DNA of 64,000 nt. Source: Lunularia cruciata (Eukaryota; Streptophyta; Marchantiopsida; Lunulariales; Lunulariaceae). Position numbers and translations under genes: made by a program. The stretch spans positions 13,406,974 to 13,470,973 of the forward strand of contig OX419757.1 in assembly GCA_948567375.1 (NCBI GenBank), given 5' to 3'. The first letter of the stretch is position 1, and each line of letters begins with the position of its first letter. The notes beneath the pieces are model-generated. The model had not been told where the DNA came from. It did no database searches and worked only from the letters and a program-made list of their open reading frames with translations. Below, piece after piece: positions 1 to 12,077 of this stretch.

Positions 1-3000
1 GTTTAAAAGGATAAACTTCCCAGCAGGTTGGATTGAGACTAGGAGGGGAGCAAGCAAACAATCAATCAATCAACCTCAACAGTGGATTCGCGTTCCCAGA
101 CCTCGGATTTTGTTAACAACATCTAAGATCGTTTTAGCCTGGCTCAGGAGAAGTAGAGACCATCATGAATGACGAAGAATAAGAACCTCTTGTCACGGGT
201 GACCCACAAGTTCCCTCACTTCTGGCCTTTAATCATTTCAAAGGCGGACGAAGAAGAACAATCTCAACAGAAGAAGAAGCTCAGTTCCTCATTCTCTCTT
301 TTCTTCACTGTGATGATCTCCTAACAGGATGCAGAATGGAATAAGGTTGTAAGTAGCTGTAGCGCTAGCTAGGGTAGGATCAGATCATATCAGAAGATGG
401 TTAGTTAGGAAGAGGTTGCAGTAGTAGTAGCAGACAGTCTATACACTAGAGATAAAGGAGGAAGAAGAATAGAAAAGTCCAATTTAAAGACAGAGCGTGG
501 GGCTGGGCTGCTGCTGCAGAATCGGAGGACATTGAAGCACTACACTACGTGAGAGAAAAGAAGTACTACCACTATCACTAGTGGTTGTAGAGTAGAATTC
601 GAAGAAGAAGCAGTGATGATGAGTGTGATGATGATTCTTATGTTGTGGAAAGGGACGAGAAATGCAGAGCATCAAACACACTTTCGTTGCTCTTCCGTCC
701 TCCCTTTTTGAGACCCTTTCCAGTTCAGTTCAGAAGTCCAGTTCAGTTCAGTGTTCTCTCCCACTAAAGAATAGAATTTCTTCGGAACACTGCAGGGCTA
801 TCCCAGCATACCGTGGAGGCAAGAATACGAATAATAATAATCCACTGACCCCATCGACAGAGCATCTAGGGGGGTTGAGGTCCTAATCAAACTTAAGCTG
901 CTCAGTCGACCTCACGGTAAGTAAAGCAAAGGAGAGAGTTACTGTCTACAGTACCTCCTTACGGTCGTGCTCGCGAGAGATTTCACAACGGAACGCGGGG
1001 GTGAAAATAAAAGAAAGTTGTTAAACTAATTAGAGGAGAGAAGCGGTAAATTAAACAAGCCAACGGGGACCCATAAATGACAACTCCGTTGTCGGCAACG
1101 AAGGGGTCGGCAACCGTACAGACAGATCGCGACGCGTGCCCAAACGACTCTGTTCTTGTTCTAGTGTCGGGCTTAACTCTAAGTCGCGACGACTTAACCC
1201 CAGATTGACCACGGGTGTAGTAGAGACTCGCACCCAGCCCTGTCCAGCACGCAGCACCGGTCGGGGGGTACGGTCGAAGGAAGGAAGCCCAGGCCACGGT
1301 TTGCCGGCGGATACGGTACATGCGTGGCATAATGGCTGCGAGTTTGTAATCGCCGGCTTAGAAAATCGCGGGTCCAGGAACGACCCGGGCCCGGGTCCCA
1401 GCTCGAAGAGCCCGGGGCAGTGGCGGCGGCGGCGCAGTTTGGAAGTGGGAAAATAAGGAAGTCGCCAAAGAAGCGTATTGTGGGCAAAAAGTTCGAAGTA
1501 GTGGCTGACACGTGGGGGTATCGGTTCGGCGAACAGTATTCAGCTAGATGACCGAACCGAAGCGGAGAGGCTCGGTAACGACCGTTCGTCCGGTCCATCG
1601 GACAGAATGAGGTGCTAGAGTTAGCGGAAATGGGAGAAAATAGCGGAGAAGTGCGAAGTAAATGGGGTTCCGGAGGAGGGCCAGGATGCAAATCCTGTGT
1701 GCTGCGGGCGTGCGCCGCGCGTGCGCTCATGCTGTCGTCATCGCACGCCTGTGCATGTGCTGCCGCCCCTTCGGGCCCGCCCTGCCCCCCGCCAGAGCCT
1801 TCCCTCCCGTCTGGAGCCCTTTCCGAACCTCCCCCAGCTCCCCCGGTCCGAGTCATCAGTCTTAAGTCCATTCTCTACTATTTTCTCCTCTATTTCTCCC
1901 TCTACTCCTACAACTCCACGACAACTCGACAGTCTAAACAAACCCAAGAACTTTAACCGGACTGGGGTCTGTTCAAGTGAACGTACTACTACACAACTTG
2001 GCTCGTATTCGACCCTGGTCAGTCGTCACAAGAGTCCGTAAAGGGAAGTGTCAGTACGTGACTCCGTCCGTCCACCGATGCTGGAACGGGGAGTTTCTGT
2101 TCTTCCTTCGGTTCCTTTCGTTTCTCTGTTTCCCTCCCTGACGGACCCACGAACAGTGTCGTCCGGCTTTCTTTAGACATCAGCTTCTACCCTTCTTCTC
2201 CCTCCTGCTTGCTCGCCTTCAGACTTGTATAACTTTCTCGCTCTGCCAGGGATAAAAGGATCATAGCATGACAAAGAGTTGCTGTGCTCAGCTCCGCCTG
2301 GTAGTGGTGGTATAGGAGTCGAGTGCAAGAGAGAGGACCCCAAGCAACAAGCAAAAAGCCCTCACGTGCTCTCTGCTCCTAGCTCATCCTCGGGGTTAAA
2401 CTTTGTCAGCAATATTGCCTAGGCCCGCCCATCCTCTTGTGCGCGCCCGCAACTGTTGATCTCTGCTGCAGTGCTCAAACTTTCTTTCTAAGCTTTTTTC
2501 CCTCTTCTTCTTCTTCTTCTTCTTCTTCTTCTTCTCACCCACAACCCCAGCCCCTTCCCTTCGGTGTGTGCAGTGCGAGCGAGCAAACTCGAACTTGTTG
2601 TTGGCTTGTTTCTAGGTCAATCCTAATTATAGAGCGAGCTCGTCTCTCACCATCATCCAAAGCTTACAGTGTTAGTTCGCGAGGATAAAAGAAGAGAATT
2701 TTGGTACCGGTGCAGCAGCTTGTACGAAATAGTTCGTCTGCAGAGGTGGGTGGTTTACATCAATGAGAAACAACAATTTTCATTGTAATCCGAACTCTAT
2801 GGTGGTTGCTGGTGAAGAAGTTCGCTGCCTCCTGCACAACTACACCGCCTCCTGTGGACAATGAGCCTGCAACACACAGTGCAGTGGGTGGTGTATGGTA
2901 GTTTCACATTGTAGTGTTGGACGGCGCAGCGTCGAGTCGGTTATTCACGAATCTTCCGTCGATATCTGGCTACTTCTGCCGATCGATGCAGTGACGAACC

Positions 3001-3679
3001 AAAGTGTGCTCTATCAAATTGATTGTGGTTTGTGTTTGCAAAGTCCTTTCCGTCTTCTCGTCTTGCCCAGGCCTGATCGGTGGCATATAGCGATAGATCT
3101 TTGCGAAGTCGAGGAGTTCTGAGTTGACTGGTCCATCATACTTTGTCAGCTTCGGGCATCGAGCTACACAGGTTGTTTCGAGGAGTCATTGAACAGGTTC
3201 ACAGGCTCATAAGCAGTTTACGTAGCTGGCTGGCTCGATATCATAGTAGCTAGGTCCTACCATCATACACGATTAGATCTGAAACTGGCGTGAACGTTCC
3301 TCTCTCGGAGTCCAGGGTTCGTTGGCTGCTCTCAGGCCGGATGTGGGCCGGGCTAGCTTGATTGTGCGAAAATGGAGTGAGTTATTCCGTGTGAGGATTA
3401 TTTGGAGTGCAGTTGCGGCTGTTGGCTGATTTAGAGGCGGAAACTCCCATCATCAGATTGGTTACGTTGCTGCAGCAGTTAAAACAGGTGCAGCCTACAT
3501 TGATAGAAAAGCTTGGTGTTGTGGTGCACGATCGTTCGGACTCAGATAGAACGCTCGAGGGACTGAAAACTTCTAGGGCCGGAGTGTACATCAAATCGAT
3601 AGAGAATCCGATCCGCTAGCTCTCAGAAAAACTAAAAACAACCCTACTTCAAAAGTTAGCGAAAATAGAGTCGTTATTC
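1..3679. other. Gene-free upstream region of the ALOG gene
   Basis: I see no convincing protein gene here. The block from about 1130 to 1860 is GC- and CpG-rich, so its long open frames are expected by chance from a low stop frequency. A purine-rich stretch lies at about 230-450. A TATA-like GGATAAAAGG lies near 2250 and a pyrimidine tract at 2503-2535, so the ALOG promoter and a long 5' leader may lie between about 2200 and 3679. That placement is inference: no transcript start can be read from sequence. A good 5' splice consensus (GTAAGT) at about 917 has no partner I can defend. Confidence 0.4.
2503..2535. repeat. (TTC)n microsatellite
   Basis: An uninterrupted TTC/CTT run of about 11 units upstream of the ALOG gene. 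Pyrimidine tracts like this are common in plant core promoters and 5' leaders, so it may mark the leader of the downstream gene. Confidence 0.9.
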
Positions 3680-4552
3680 ATGTTGAGTGACGACCCTCTG
3701 GGTGCCCTCGCGAATGGAGTGGGGCCATCGGGGAGCGGAGGCGGACCTGGTAATCAGATGCAGCTCCACAATACTAGCCATAATGTGGAGCAAGAGGTTG
3801 TCCAGCAGACGAAACCGGCCGCTGCACCGAGTCGCTACGAGTCGCAGAAGAGGCGAGACTGGAACACTTTCGGACAATATCTGAAGAATCACCGACCACC
3901 TCTCGCTCTCGCTCGTTGCAGCGGGACTCACGTTCTGGAGTTCCTGCGTTATTTGGATCAATTCGGCAAGACGAAAGTGCATTTACCTTCTTGCCACTTC
4001 TTCGGGCTGCCTAACCCCCCTCACCCGTGTCCTTGCCCCCTCCGACAGGCTTGGGGCTCGCTTGACGCCCTCATAGGCCGTCTACGCGCAGCATTTGAGG
4101 AGAATGGAGGCAAACCTGAGTCTAATCCGTTCGGGGCACGAGTTGTCCGTCTGTATCTTCGAGAGGTTCGTGAAATGCAAGCAAAGGCTCGAGGGATTGC
4201 ATACGAGAAGAAGAAGCGAAAGCGTCCTCCACCAGCGGGGGCAACATCTTCGGAACAGCCACTACCACAAGGCCATGCTCAGACCAACCCGTTAACGGGC
4301 TATAGTCACCAGGGTCAACATCAACAGCAGAACCCAGGTCTCACGCATCCGCTTAACGGTTATACTCCCAATAGCAACCCTCTGTCACCTTTCTCTCAGC
4401 AGCTACACACAAGCAACCTTCTCCACGGATACACTCCGAATAGCAACCCCCTCAACCCCTTCGCCCAGCCTAATCCCCTCGGTGCTTACCAAGATCTTCA
4501 ACAACACCACCACAACAATCACAATCACACGGCGGGTCCGCTCCTCAGTTGA
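3680..4552 (+). CDS. ALOG/LSH-family nuclear transcriptional regulator
   Basis: A 290-residue single-exon protein with a complete ALOG domain at about residues 51-176. This family (Arabidopsis LSH1, rice G1/TAWAWA1, the liverwort LOS proteins) consists of small nuclear DNA-binding regulators that control lateral organ and meristem development. The domain starts [14 protein letters not shown]. It contains the zinc-ribbon insert with candidate ligands H101, C105, C117 and C119, and ends in a basic nuclear localisation signal, KKKRKRP, at 177-183. The N-terminal 50 residues are Gly/Ser/Gln-rich. The C-terminal tail is Pro/Asn/Gln/His-rich and carries related segments built on GY(S/T) and GYTPNSNPL at about 203-270. 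ATG 3680 is the first start in frame: TAG at 3617-3619 closes the frame upstream. The lack of introns fits the family. Family membership is secure; the exact orthologue is not. Confidence 0.96.
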   Translation: MLSDDPLGALANGVGPSGSGGGPGNQMQLHNTSHNVEQEVVQQTKPAAAPSRYESQKRRDWNTFGQYLKNHRPPLALARCSGTHVLEFLRYLDQFGKTKVHLPSCHFFGLPNPPHPCPCPLRQAWGSLDALIGRLRAAFEENGGKPESNPFGARVVRLYLREVREMQAKARGIAYEKKKRKRPPPAGATSSEQPLPQGHAQTNPLTGYSHQGQHQQQNPGLTHPLNGYTPNSNPLSPFSQQLHTSNLLHGYTPNSNPLNPFAQPNPLGAYQDLQQHHHNNHNHTAGPLLS

Positions 4553-4633
4553 CTCGCGGCCCCGGACTTACAACAACATGACCAACAACAACAACAACAT
4601 CAGCAGCACCAGCAACAACAACAGCAACACTAA
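4553..4633 (+). other. In-frame Gln-rich stretch after the ALOG stop
   Basis: Directly after the TGA at 4550-4552, the same frame stays open for 26 codons until TAA at 4631-4633. It encodes 15 Gln and 4 His, and DLQQH occurs on both sides of the stop. Conventionally this is the start of the 3' UTR. It could instead be a former or optional C-terminal extension (stop readthrough, strain polymorphism or a recently gained stop). Sequence alone cannot decide. Confidence 0.5.
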
Positions 4634-7600
4634 AATCTTGAAACTTTTGCCTTCTTCGCCTGTACTTTTGCCTCACGGGGTCAGGTTTCAAGACTGTTAA
4701 GAGTTACGTTGAAGCTGAAGCAGCTGCTGCGCTGCAGCTGGCTACCTGGCTAGCTTGCTGATGGAAGATAGAGCTCTCCATCATCCGAAGATGGAGTTCT
4801 CTACCATCCATTCCATGTGTCCCATATCTACAAGTGTGTTGGGAAGTCATCGTTGGACTAAGTCCGGGGGATTAGTCGTCATCATCGACAATACTGTGTG
4901 AGTGATGCTACTCCGTTTATTTTTGCTACATTCAAGCTGAACCAATCTTTTTTCCCTCGATATGAGGACGGTGTTACACAAATCTGGAGTCTCGCTCTCC
5001 ATGCGCACCCCCTCTTTTTCAATCTTCAATGTCCGTCCCGGTCCGCCTCTCGGTCTGAGCAGCCCAGTCCAATCTTCACAATTATGTATCAATACCGGTC
5101 GTTGAACACTTGTGTGCGAGTGTCGACTTTATTTTATTTGGGATCTGGGTGCCTTGTTCCTTCCATCAGTCGAGAAGTACTACCGTAGTAGTATTAGTCC
5201 AGTAGCGAGCGGTGGGCGGGTCTCCAATCGAGAACAATCTCAAATCGAAGAGAGCGAGCAACAAATTTCGACAGCCTCACGCCCTCACGACGAGTACCTT
5301 CTGTTTGGTGGAAGCAACAAGTCTTTTGATATGAATGCTCGAAGTGCGAAGCCGGTTCATTTGAGCTAGCGAGCATGCGGACGAACCATTCGTCATCACC
5401 AACATACGCGCGGTGATTCTAGTCAATATTCTACATCGATGATGGATGTTCCGATTCAACGAACGCTTCTCGGAAATGATTGTACAGCGGCGAAGCACTG
5501 TTATTGTTGCAGGCCTGGCCATCTTACCCTTGCGAGGTGTACGGATGAGTACCACATGTTGTTACTTAATTAGTTCGAAGGTCGAAGAAGCTCGAGAGCT
5601 CAGTGTACGTACACCGACTAAGGCTGAGGTTGGCCAGCGTCGACAATTCAGTTCTGCTTCAGTTTTCAAATAAAGGCCTTCAAAGAAGTTTCGATTGATC
5701 TATCTTCCATTCACGATTGCTAGGACTTCACAGTCACTTTTACCAAGTGTACAAAGCAGTGGGCAAGATTTAGCCGTCCTTGGACTCACTAGTTCAGTAG
5801 TTCCACAGTTCCCAAGCCTCTGGAACTGGAATGGGTGGAGAATTGTTCTTCTGTACAAGTTAGGCAGGAAACATTGAAGAATCGTAGATTGTTAGCAAAG
5901 TTTTTCAGTTAGTCGTCAAAGAGATCAGTAGTTCAAATCTCTCAGTCTCTTGGTAGGATGCGCTGCAATCGTCAACAGCCACACGAATCGCTTCTTGCTT
6001 GTAAGTGGACACATCACGCTGCTTACGGATAACGCCGCCGGTGGATGAATATTTCTTGAACCTACCAAAAGTTAGTTAATTTCTCAATGAGTGTGCGCTC
6101 GCGGCTACCGCTTAAGATCCAGACCCAAGACTTATCCCACCTCGGAGCTGCAAGTTCATCAGGATTTCACTCACAATTTGTCTCCGAAGCAACACCGGTG
6201 CCTGCTGTTGTGTTGTCACGGATAAGTGATGATGATATAATGTTAATCTTCGTAGGTTCATTGAGGGATCACTCCGTTAGATACGAGCTGGATCCAGCCT
6301 TACTAATAAAGCTTGGGGATCTTTACTCCGTTGCAGTTCTTTTGGATCTTCTTCCGCGTCCCGTCCCGGTCCATTCAATCTCTTCCAATTTCGCGATCAT
6401 CCGTTGCAATTGTGATGCTGACTTATCCACATTGACTTGATTGATTGAGACCGGGTTAAATACTTCTGTTGATTTATGGACCTCAGCCATCTCACCTCAG
6501 GTTCTTCAATTCGCAATTCCATGATTTTCAAAATTTATTTTCTATTGCAATAGGATTCTTCAGCTTCTGATTTGCTGAGGGCCGGCTCGTTCGCTTCTTT
6601 TAATAATCTGATTTTACCGATCAGAAGTATCTGTGAGCCAACCGCCTAGGTTGATATTCTCACATGGGTCTATTCGGTCTTGACGTGTGCCTTGTATGCC
6701 GTAGATTTCATCGCATTTTGGTATCTCAGATCGATTGCTCGCACATCCTTTTTGTCCACGTGCTCAGCCCTTGAACCAGGAAGAGGAACCACGATGGAGA
6801 TGCTTGGCAGCAAGGAGCGGCTGCGCAGCAGGTACATCTCCTTGGTCAGAGTAGATGAGGAGATGGTGCATCTTCTATCACTCCGACTTCATGAGATTTG
6901 TAAGCCCATGAGGGTTCATGGATGGTTTGTCAGCCTCTGATTTCCAATCGATTGTCTCAGCTTATTGACGACTTTTAAGACGGTGATGGGCATGATCTCT
7001 TGAAATTACGGGGATTCAGATGTATCCGGAGGAGGTTGGATTGAAATTCGCAAGCCCTGGTGGGTGGAAACCCCACACGTGATCCGGAAGGGCTAGTATT
7101 CCGGTGTATTTGGTGACCTTCTAGTTTATTTTTGTTGTGGGTAGCTTTTGGTCTAATGACTGAATTGTAACCATATGCTTCTCTCCTAAAATTTAGTCCT
7201 TTTGAAATTTGAACTACTCCAATGACTGAGTTCAGTTGTGCTTGGGTATAATGACTGAATTCAGTTGATACCTGGCGAATATCTAAATCCTCTGGAATAG
7301 CTCCAATCCTCAATAATTGAGCTGACTGATAACTGATGATAGTTCTTTTTATGGTAATTTTCATTCTCTATCATATCTCTCGGCATGAACCCGATCTAGG
7401 TAGGTTACACCACTAATCAATTAGCCTTGGATTGCAACCTTGACTAATGATTTCTTTATGAGGTAAAACCATATGCAATTGCGGATGTTTGCCATTTGCA
7501 GGAACAGGACATTGATGATCCAATGCCCCTCCGCAGATTAGCAAAACCTACTGCCACTGGACCTTCGCGCCGGTTCGATTCACTAATGATGAAAATCGAA

Positions 7601-8002
7601 ATTTACAAACAGTTGAGTAACGTATCAAATTTTCAGGGTATCGATTTAGTAGTACGGTAGTGATTGCTGTTCTCCATCAACTTTTATAAATCGAATATGA
7701 GCATGGTATGACTGGTGATCCTGGTTTCTCAGGCGCGCGTTTATGTAGAGATATACCTTGAGTGTTCTAATTTGTTGATTATGGATTAGTTTGTTCAAAT
7801 TCTTGATATGTATCTCAGATATAGACATAGAATTATTCAATGAACGGGTAAGGTGAGACCCGAATCTTTGGATTAATGACGTGCTTTGTGTATCATCACA
7901 AGTTCCATGTTACATACAGACCTAGAACTATCCAACGAGTAACATGAGAATGGTGTCACGTCAATTAGATTAGTTTTATGCTGTGTGTCGACCACAAGTT
8001 CC

Positions 8003-8004
<2 letters not shown>
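4634..8004. other. ALOG 3' flank and intergenic DNA
   Basis: No gene is recognisable. The 3' UTR of the ALOG gene should lie in the first part. An AATAAA at 5669-5674 is a possible but distant poly(A) signal. Short open frames throughout lack domain signatures, and several lack an ATG start. Confidence 0.4.

Positions 8005-8067
<63 letters not shown>
8005..8067. repeat. (CT)n microsatellite
   Basis: About 31 uninterrupted CT units, 63 bp in all, in otherwise single-copy-looking intergenic DNA. A run this long is expected to vary in length between individuals. Confidence 0.97.
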
Positions 8068-8069
<2 letters not shown>

Positions 8070-8369
8070 GGAAGTAGCTCGATTTTGTTTCAGTATTACA
8101 ATCGTTTAAATCGGATAGTGGATGATTTCCATCCAGCTGCAGGACTAAATAACTAACTAGAGTACTCTCAATTCACTCACTCGAACTCATCCATAGGCGC
8201 GGTGACCAAATCATTTGCAGCTCTGTGATCCATCCCGAGCATGAGTGTCCAAATCTCCCAGGTTACTCGCTGACTGCGACTATTTTGTTTCTGTAGAGAA
8301 GCTGAGGTCACAATCACTTCGCATATGAAGAAGGTGAATTTTAAAGCATATCACCTCAGGCTGGGTTTT

Positions 8370-9690
8370 GGTGCAAGGTGAGAGATTTACAGATTACAGT
8401 CTAGCTTGTCCTAGCATCTTCTTCTCAGAGTACCGCATTCCTAGTAAAGCAGCTTGTATTGCGGAACGTTTAACAATATCTACACATTCTGAATGTGATT
8501 GTAAAATTCAAATTACCTGGTAAGTATGTTCCATCATCTTCCTTTCTCTCAAAGAAAGCCGATTGTTGGTGATGGATGAGCATTGTTGTTGATGCCGCTT
8601 TGTGAACACGCATTTTCATCAACCTGTGAATGGGTAGGTATTTCTATCTAGCTTGTCATACACGTCACACGTCATCTTCCTTGCTATCTGAGAATCTGCT
8701 AACTTCATGCATTGTTGTGCGATGCCTCGGTGTGCTGTACCAAGGAACGCAATTTGCTACCAATTCGCAGATAAGTGACCAGCGGTACGTATTCCTATCT
8801 TGGTAATCAATCGTCACATGAAATTCCTCTTTCTCTGATACACAAGGAGGCGGATCTTGTGAAAATGTGTGTCAGGTCCGTACAGACGAACGTATGCGAA
8901 ACACTATAATTCCGCTTTTTCCTTCCAATGATGAACCGATATTGGTATGAACGCTCTATCTGCTGTGGATTCATATATAGGCACATCATCTTTCTCTGAT
9001 TGCGCATACTGTTGTTGATGTACCTGCACCAGCGATTTTTGTGGCGGACCCGTACCAACGAGCGAGTTTCTTTCTCACAACTTTTCTGTAGGCAGGCGTT
9101 CATCATATAGCTTGTAACATCATCTTTTCCTGATAATAAGATGATCGTTGTTGATGCAGCAGGATATCTGGCGGATCCGTACCAAAGAAGCTCTAACATG
9201 AACTAAACTCCGCTGCTGTCTCACAAGGAATACGGTAGGCATGGGTTTTATCATCTAGTTTGTCGCACCATCTTTCTCCAGCCGTCCTGATGTTGATAGA
9301 AGGATCCGTGCCGGGCTGTATTTTCCAAGGAGGTTAAGGATGATATATACAAGCTCAGGAAAGATCTGTCAAAGGAATCGGTTTTGGTAGGCATTTATTG
9401 GCTTGTCGCTCAGTTTCTTTTTCTCTGAGTGTAATTCAACAGCAGTTAGCTTGAACTGTTGTTGATGCGCCAGGACGTATGCTGTCGATTCGATACCAAA
9501 GGACGTTGAAGAGGTACACACTGCGCTTCTATCTCATAAAGGAGTTGGTATTGTATCGGTATGTATGTTCTATCCAGCTTGCCACATCATCTTATCTGCG
9601 CTTGTCGCATGAAGCGCAGAAGTGCGTGTGCCAGTCCATGCGTTTTTATCTTGCTTCCATACTAAGTACGTTTCAGTCTCTAATGAAGTG
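8370..9690. repeat. Ancient degenerate tandem repeat, ~150-bp unit, about 9 copies
   Basis: By eye the same ordered set of short words recurs about every 145-165 bp: GGTAGGTAT, then TCTAGCTTGTC, CATCATCTTTCTCTGA, TGTTGTTGATGC, then GGATCCGTACCAAAG and TCACAAGGA. Units begin near 8370, 8519, 8632, 8781, 8937, 9089, 9232, 9379 and 9544. Units are strongly diverged and no unit has a conserved reading frame, so this looks like an old satellite-like or minisatellite array rather than a gene family. Confidence 0.7.
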
Positions 9691-12077
9691 ACCCGATATT
9701 TGTTTCAATCGAATTTTCTACCACTTTTATGAGTAGACTGTTCAACATGTACATCTCTCGGAGGGGCGTCAGCCTTACAAGCCTCAAAATTCGCAACTGG
9801 GTTAACCAAGGGGAACTAGGGGGTTGGGAAGAGCTCCGTTGCAGGTTATGTCGAGGGGGTACAATTCAGCAGGCGGATGATTCCGACGTCAACTTGGCTT
9901 AATTAATCGACACCTTCGACGGAAGCTCCGATCAGAGGGCTCCTTCCAATTCGACAATCAATGTCAATTTCCAAATTCACATGTCCTGTGATTAACGAAT
10001 GGATTCCCGTCATCGCAATCACAACCTACATATAGATTGATCTCTAAATCTACATAGTATTTTAGGATTCCCCGTACATTGAGAATGTTGATTTGCTAGC
10101 CATCTGATGGTGATGGAACTCGAAGTCAATCTCTCGGTGACAGGTAGATGTAGCTCAAGACTGATATAACTACCGTCCGTGTCCGTCTCGATTTGTTGGG
10201 ACCAGTACAGTTCAACGTGATTGAGAATATCGGTTAACCTGGATTGAGAAGAATTGGACTCAATTTGGAGCATCTCTCACACTAGTATCCATATATTTAT
10301 AAATTTGATCTGGCATTCGTCTGGACGAAGCTCACGTCTCTAAAAGTGCGTTCTTAGATGCTCCATATCGGATCTCTTTAATAGGTTTCTGAATGGCTCA
10401 ATTACTGCTTTTCCACACTGGCAAAAATGTGGAGATGTGAGAATGTGGCCATGTGAGCGGGCAACGGGCGGGAAAACTAGAGGGAGCCCGTAACCTCTCG
10501 AGCTCGATATTCGAAAGGGTAACGAGTAGACCCAGTCTCGTTAAGTCTTGAAACACCAAACAAGTATCGCTTTAGAGCTGTGCACTGTCGGGGTATGGAC
10601 CTCGAACTGTTGTCTGTACAGTGATTCTTCAGACGAGAGATGTTTCAGTCACATTGTAAGAGAATGTCTGGACACATACAGGTTGTGTGTCCTCACTATT
10701 TATCATTACTATCTCTCAGATTCTACGATCATGCTGCTCCAAAGGTAAGAAGAAGAATGTTGCACTCGTGATTGATTCAGCATCTTCTTGACTTTCCAAT
10801 AATAGTTCCGATCCAGGGCATCCACCCATCCATCCGTTAGCTACTCTTCCTGTACATGTAGAGGAGATTCTTAACTCATGCAAGTCAACGACAGACAGTC
10901 ATGAGTCATGACAGCAGAAGACTGCACAAAGTATGCAACAACGGGGGCTGGGAGTTGAACATTCCTGGGCCTGGAGCTGCTGCGCATTGTATCAATCTGA
11001 TGGATTCAGAATCTGATCACTAGTGACATGGATATCGTAGTGGGAAATGGCTGTATCAACCGCACGCAAATGATGGGACCCTCGAGCAATCGCAAAGATA
11101 AGCCAGACCAGTTCGAACAAGGATCTTACCAAGTCCAGGGAACACATGCACTTTTCCCTTTAGAAGTTTGATCGACTCAGTCAAACACCAAGAGACTCAT
11201 GCTGCCTGGCCGGCGATTACTTTTTGGAAGTGTATTTAATTACCATTTCCATGAGGTAAACCACCCACCCGTTGCAGCTTTAGACATTGACAAGCAACTG
11301 TAGAAAGTCCTCACTCGATACTGAGACACTGTACTAGCATAATCGGATCCAGGCCAGTCTCAGGAGCCCAATTTGTAAAATCTTATTGTGGACGACCAAT
11401 CATGAACTTTTGAGATGCTACTGTTCGACTCGGATGGACGGCCGGGCGGGAGCATATCAATCTCCTCAAATCGAAGTTATCTGGTCCAGGAACAACCGCT
11501 CGACATGTGTGTTCAAGCACAGTGCCAGGAGTTTCTTGAATGATGTTCAAACGCTTAGTATACCCGACCGATCAGTCTGTTATGCTGTAGATTACATCTG
11601 ATAGTGTATGGGGTCCTGTAGATGTAACTGTTTTCTTCATTTTGGTTTGTACCAATGATTTTGGTAACGAGAGTGATGTATGTACTAGATATGTAGGTTT
11701 TCGTGCATTTGACGACACAATGACGACCCAACAACGTCTCATGTGTTATCCAGTTAAATTTCATGATCAATGCTACCGAAGCTAGCCAAGCCCGGCCCAT
11801 GATACAGTATGGTGTGCTGGCACTAATTCTGTTCCTTAATAGGTACAGATGCTGTTACTGCAATGGAGCTCGGCCTAGCCGCAAAGCATGGGGAGCGGAG
11901 GAGGGTCTACGCCCCGTCCCGTGCTTAATCGACTTCAATTGCAGCTTTGAGCTAGGTCCAAGCTTAAGACAATCCACATCTTTACAAGAGATTCCAGCCC
12001 GACAAAACTTTTTAGACTGCGTATTAACAACGGGCCCCATTATTAATGCCGGTGGATTGTCCAATTCCTAGAATCAA

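Noticed and set aside
1194-1871. 225-codon minus-strand frame in the GC-rich block
   Set aside because: Composition is dominated by Pro, Gly, Ser and Arg, as expected from GC-rich DNA with few stops; overlapping long frames occur on both strands and no domain is visible.
2437-2688. Ser-rich frame as an upstream ORF of the ALOG gene
   Set aside because: It starts at TTG and its Ser run is simply the TTC microsatellite read in frame.
3407-3619. 70-codon frame just upstream and in frame with the ALOG gene, as a regulatory upstream ORF or N-terminal exon
   Set aside because: It starts at GTG and has no internal ATG, and TAG at 3617-3619 separates it from the ALOG start.
7540-7590. TGGTTCGATTC-like word resembling a tRNA T-loop
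   Set aside because: No D-arm, anticodon arm or acceptor pairing at the right distances.
8005-8067. CRISPR-like or other array suggested by regular repeats in the 8-9.7 kb region
   Set aside because: The CT tract is a simple microsatellite, and the ~150-bp units are contiguous and diverged, with no repeat-spacer pattern.
11855-12071. GC-rich island that looked like a structural RNA gene
   Set aside because: No match I could make to tRNA, rRNA, spliceosomal or SRP RNA motifs, and no promoter elements of small-RNA genes were seen.
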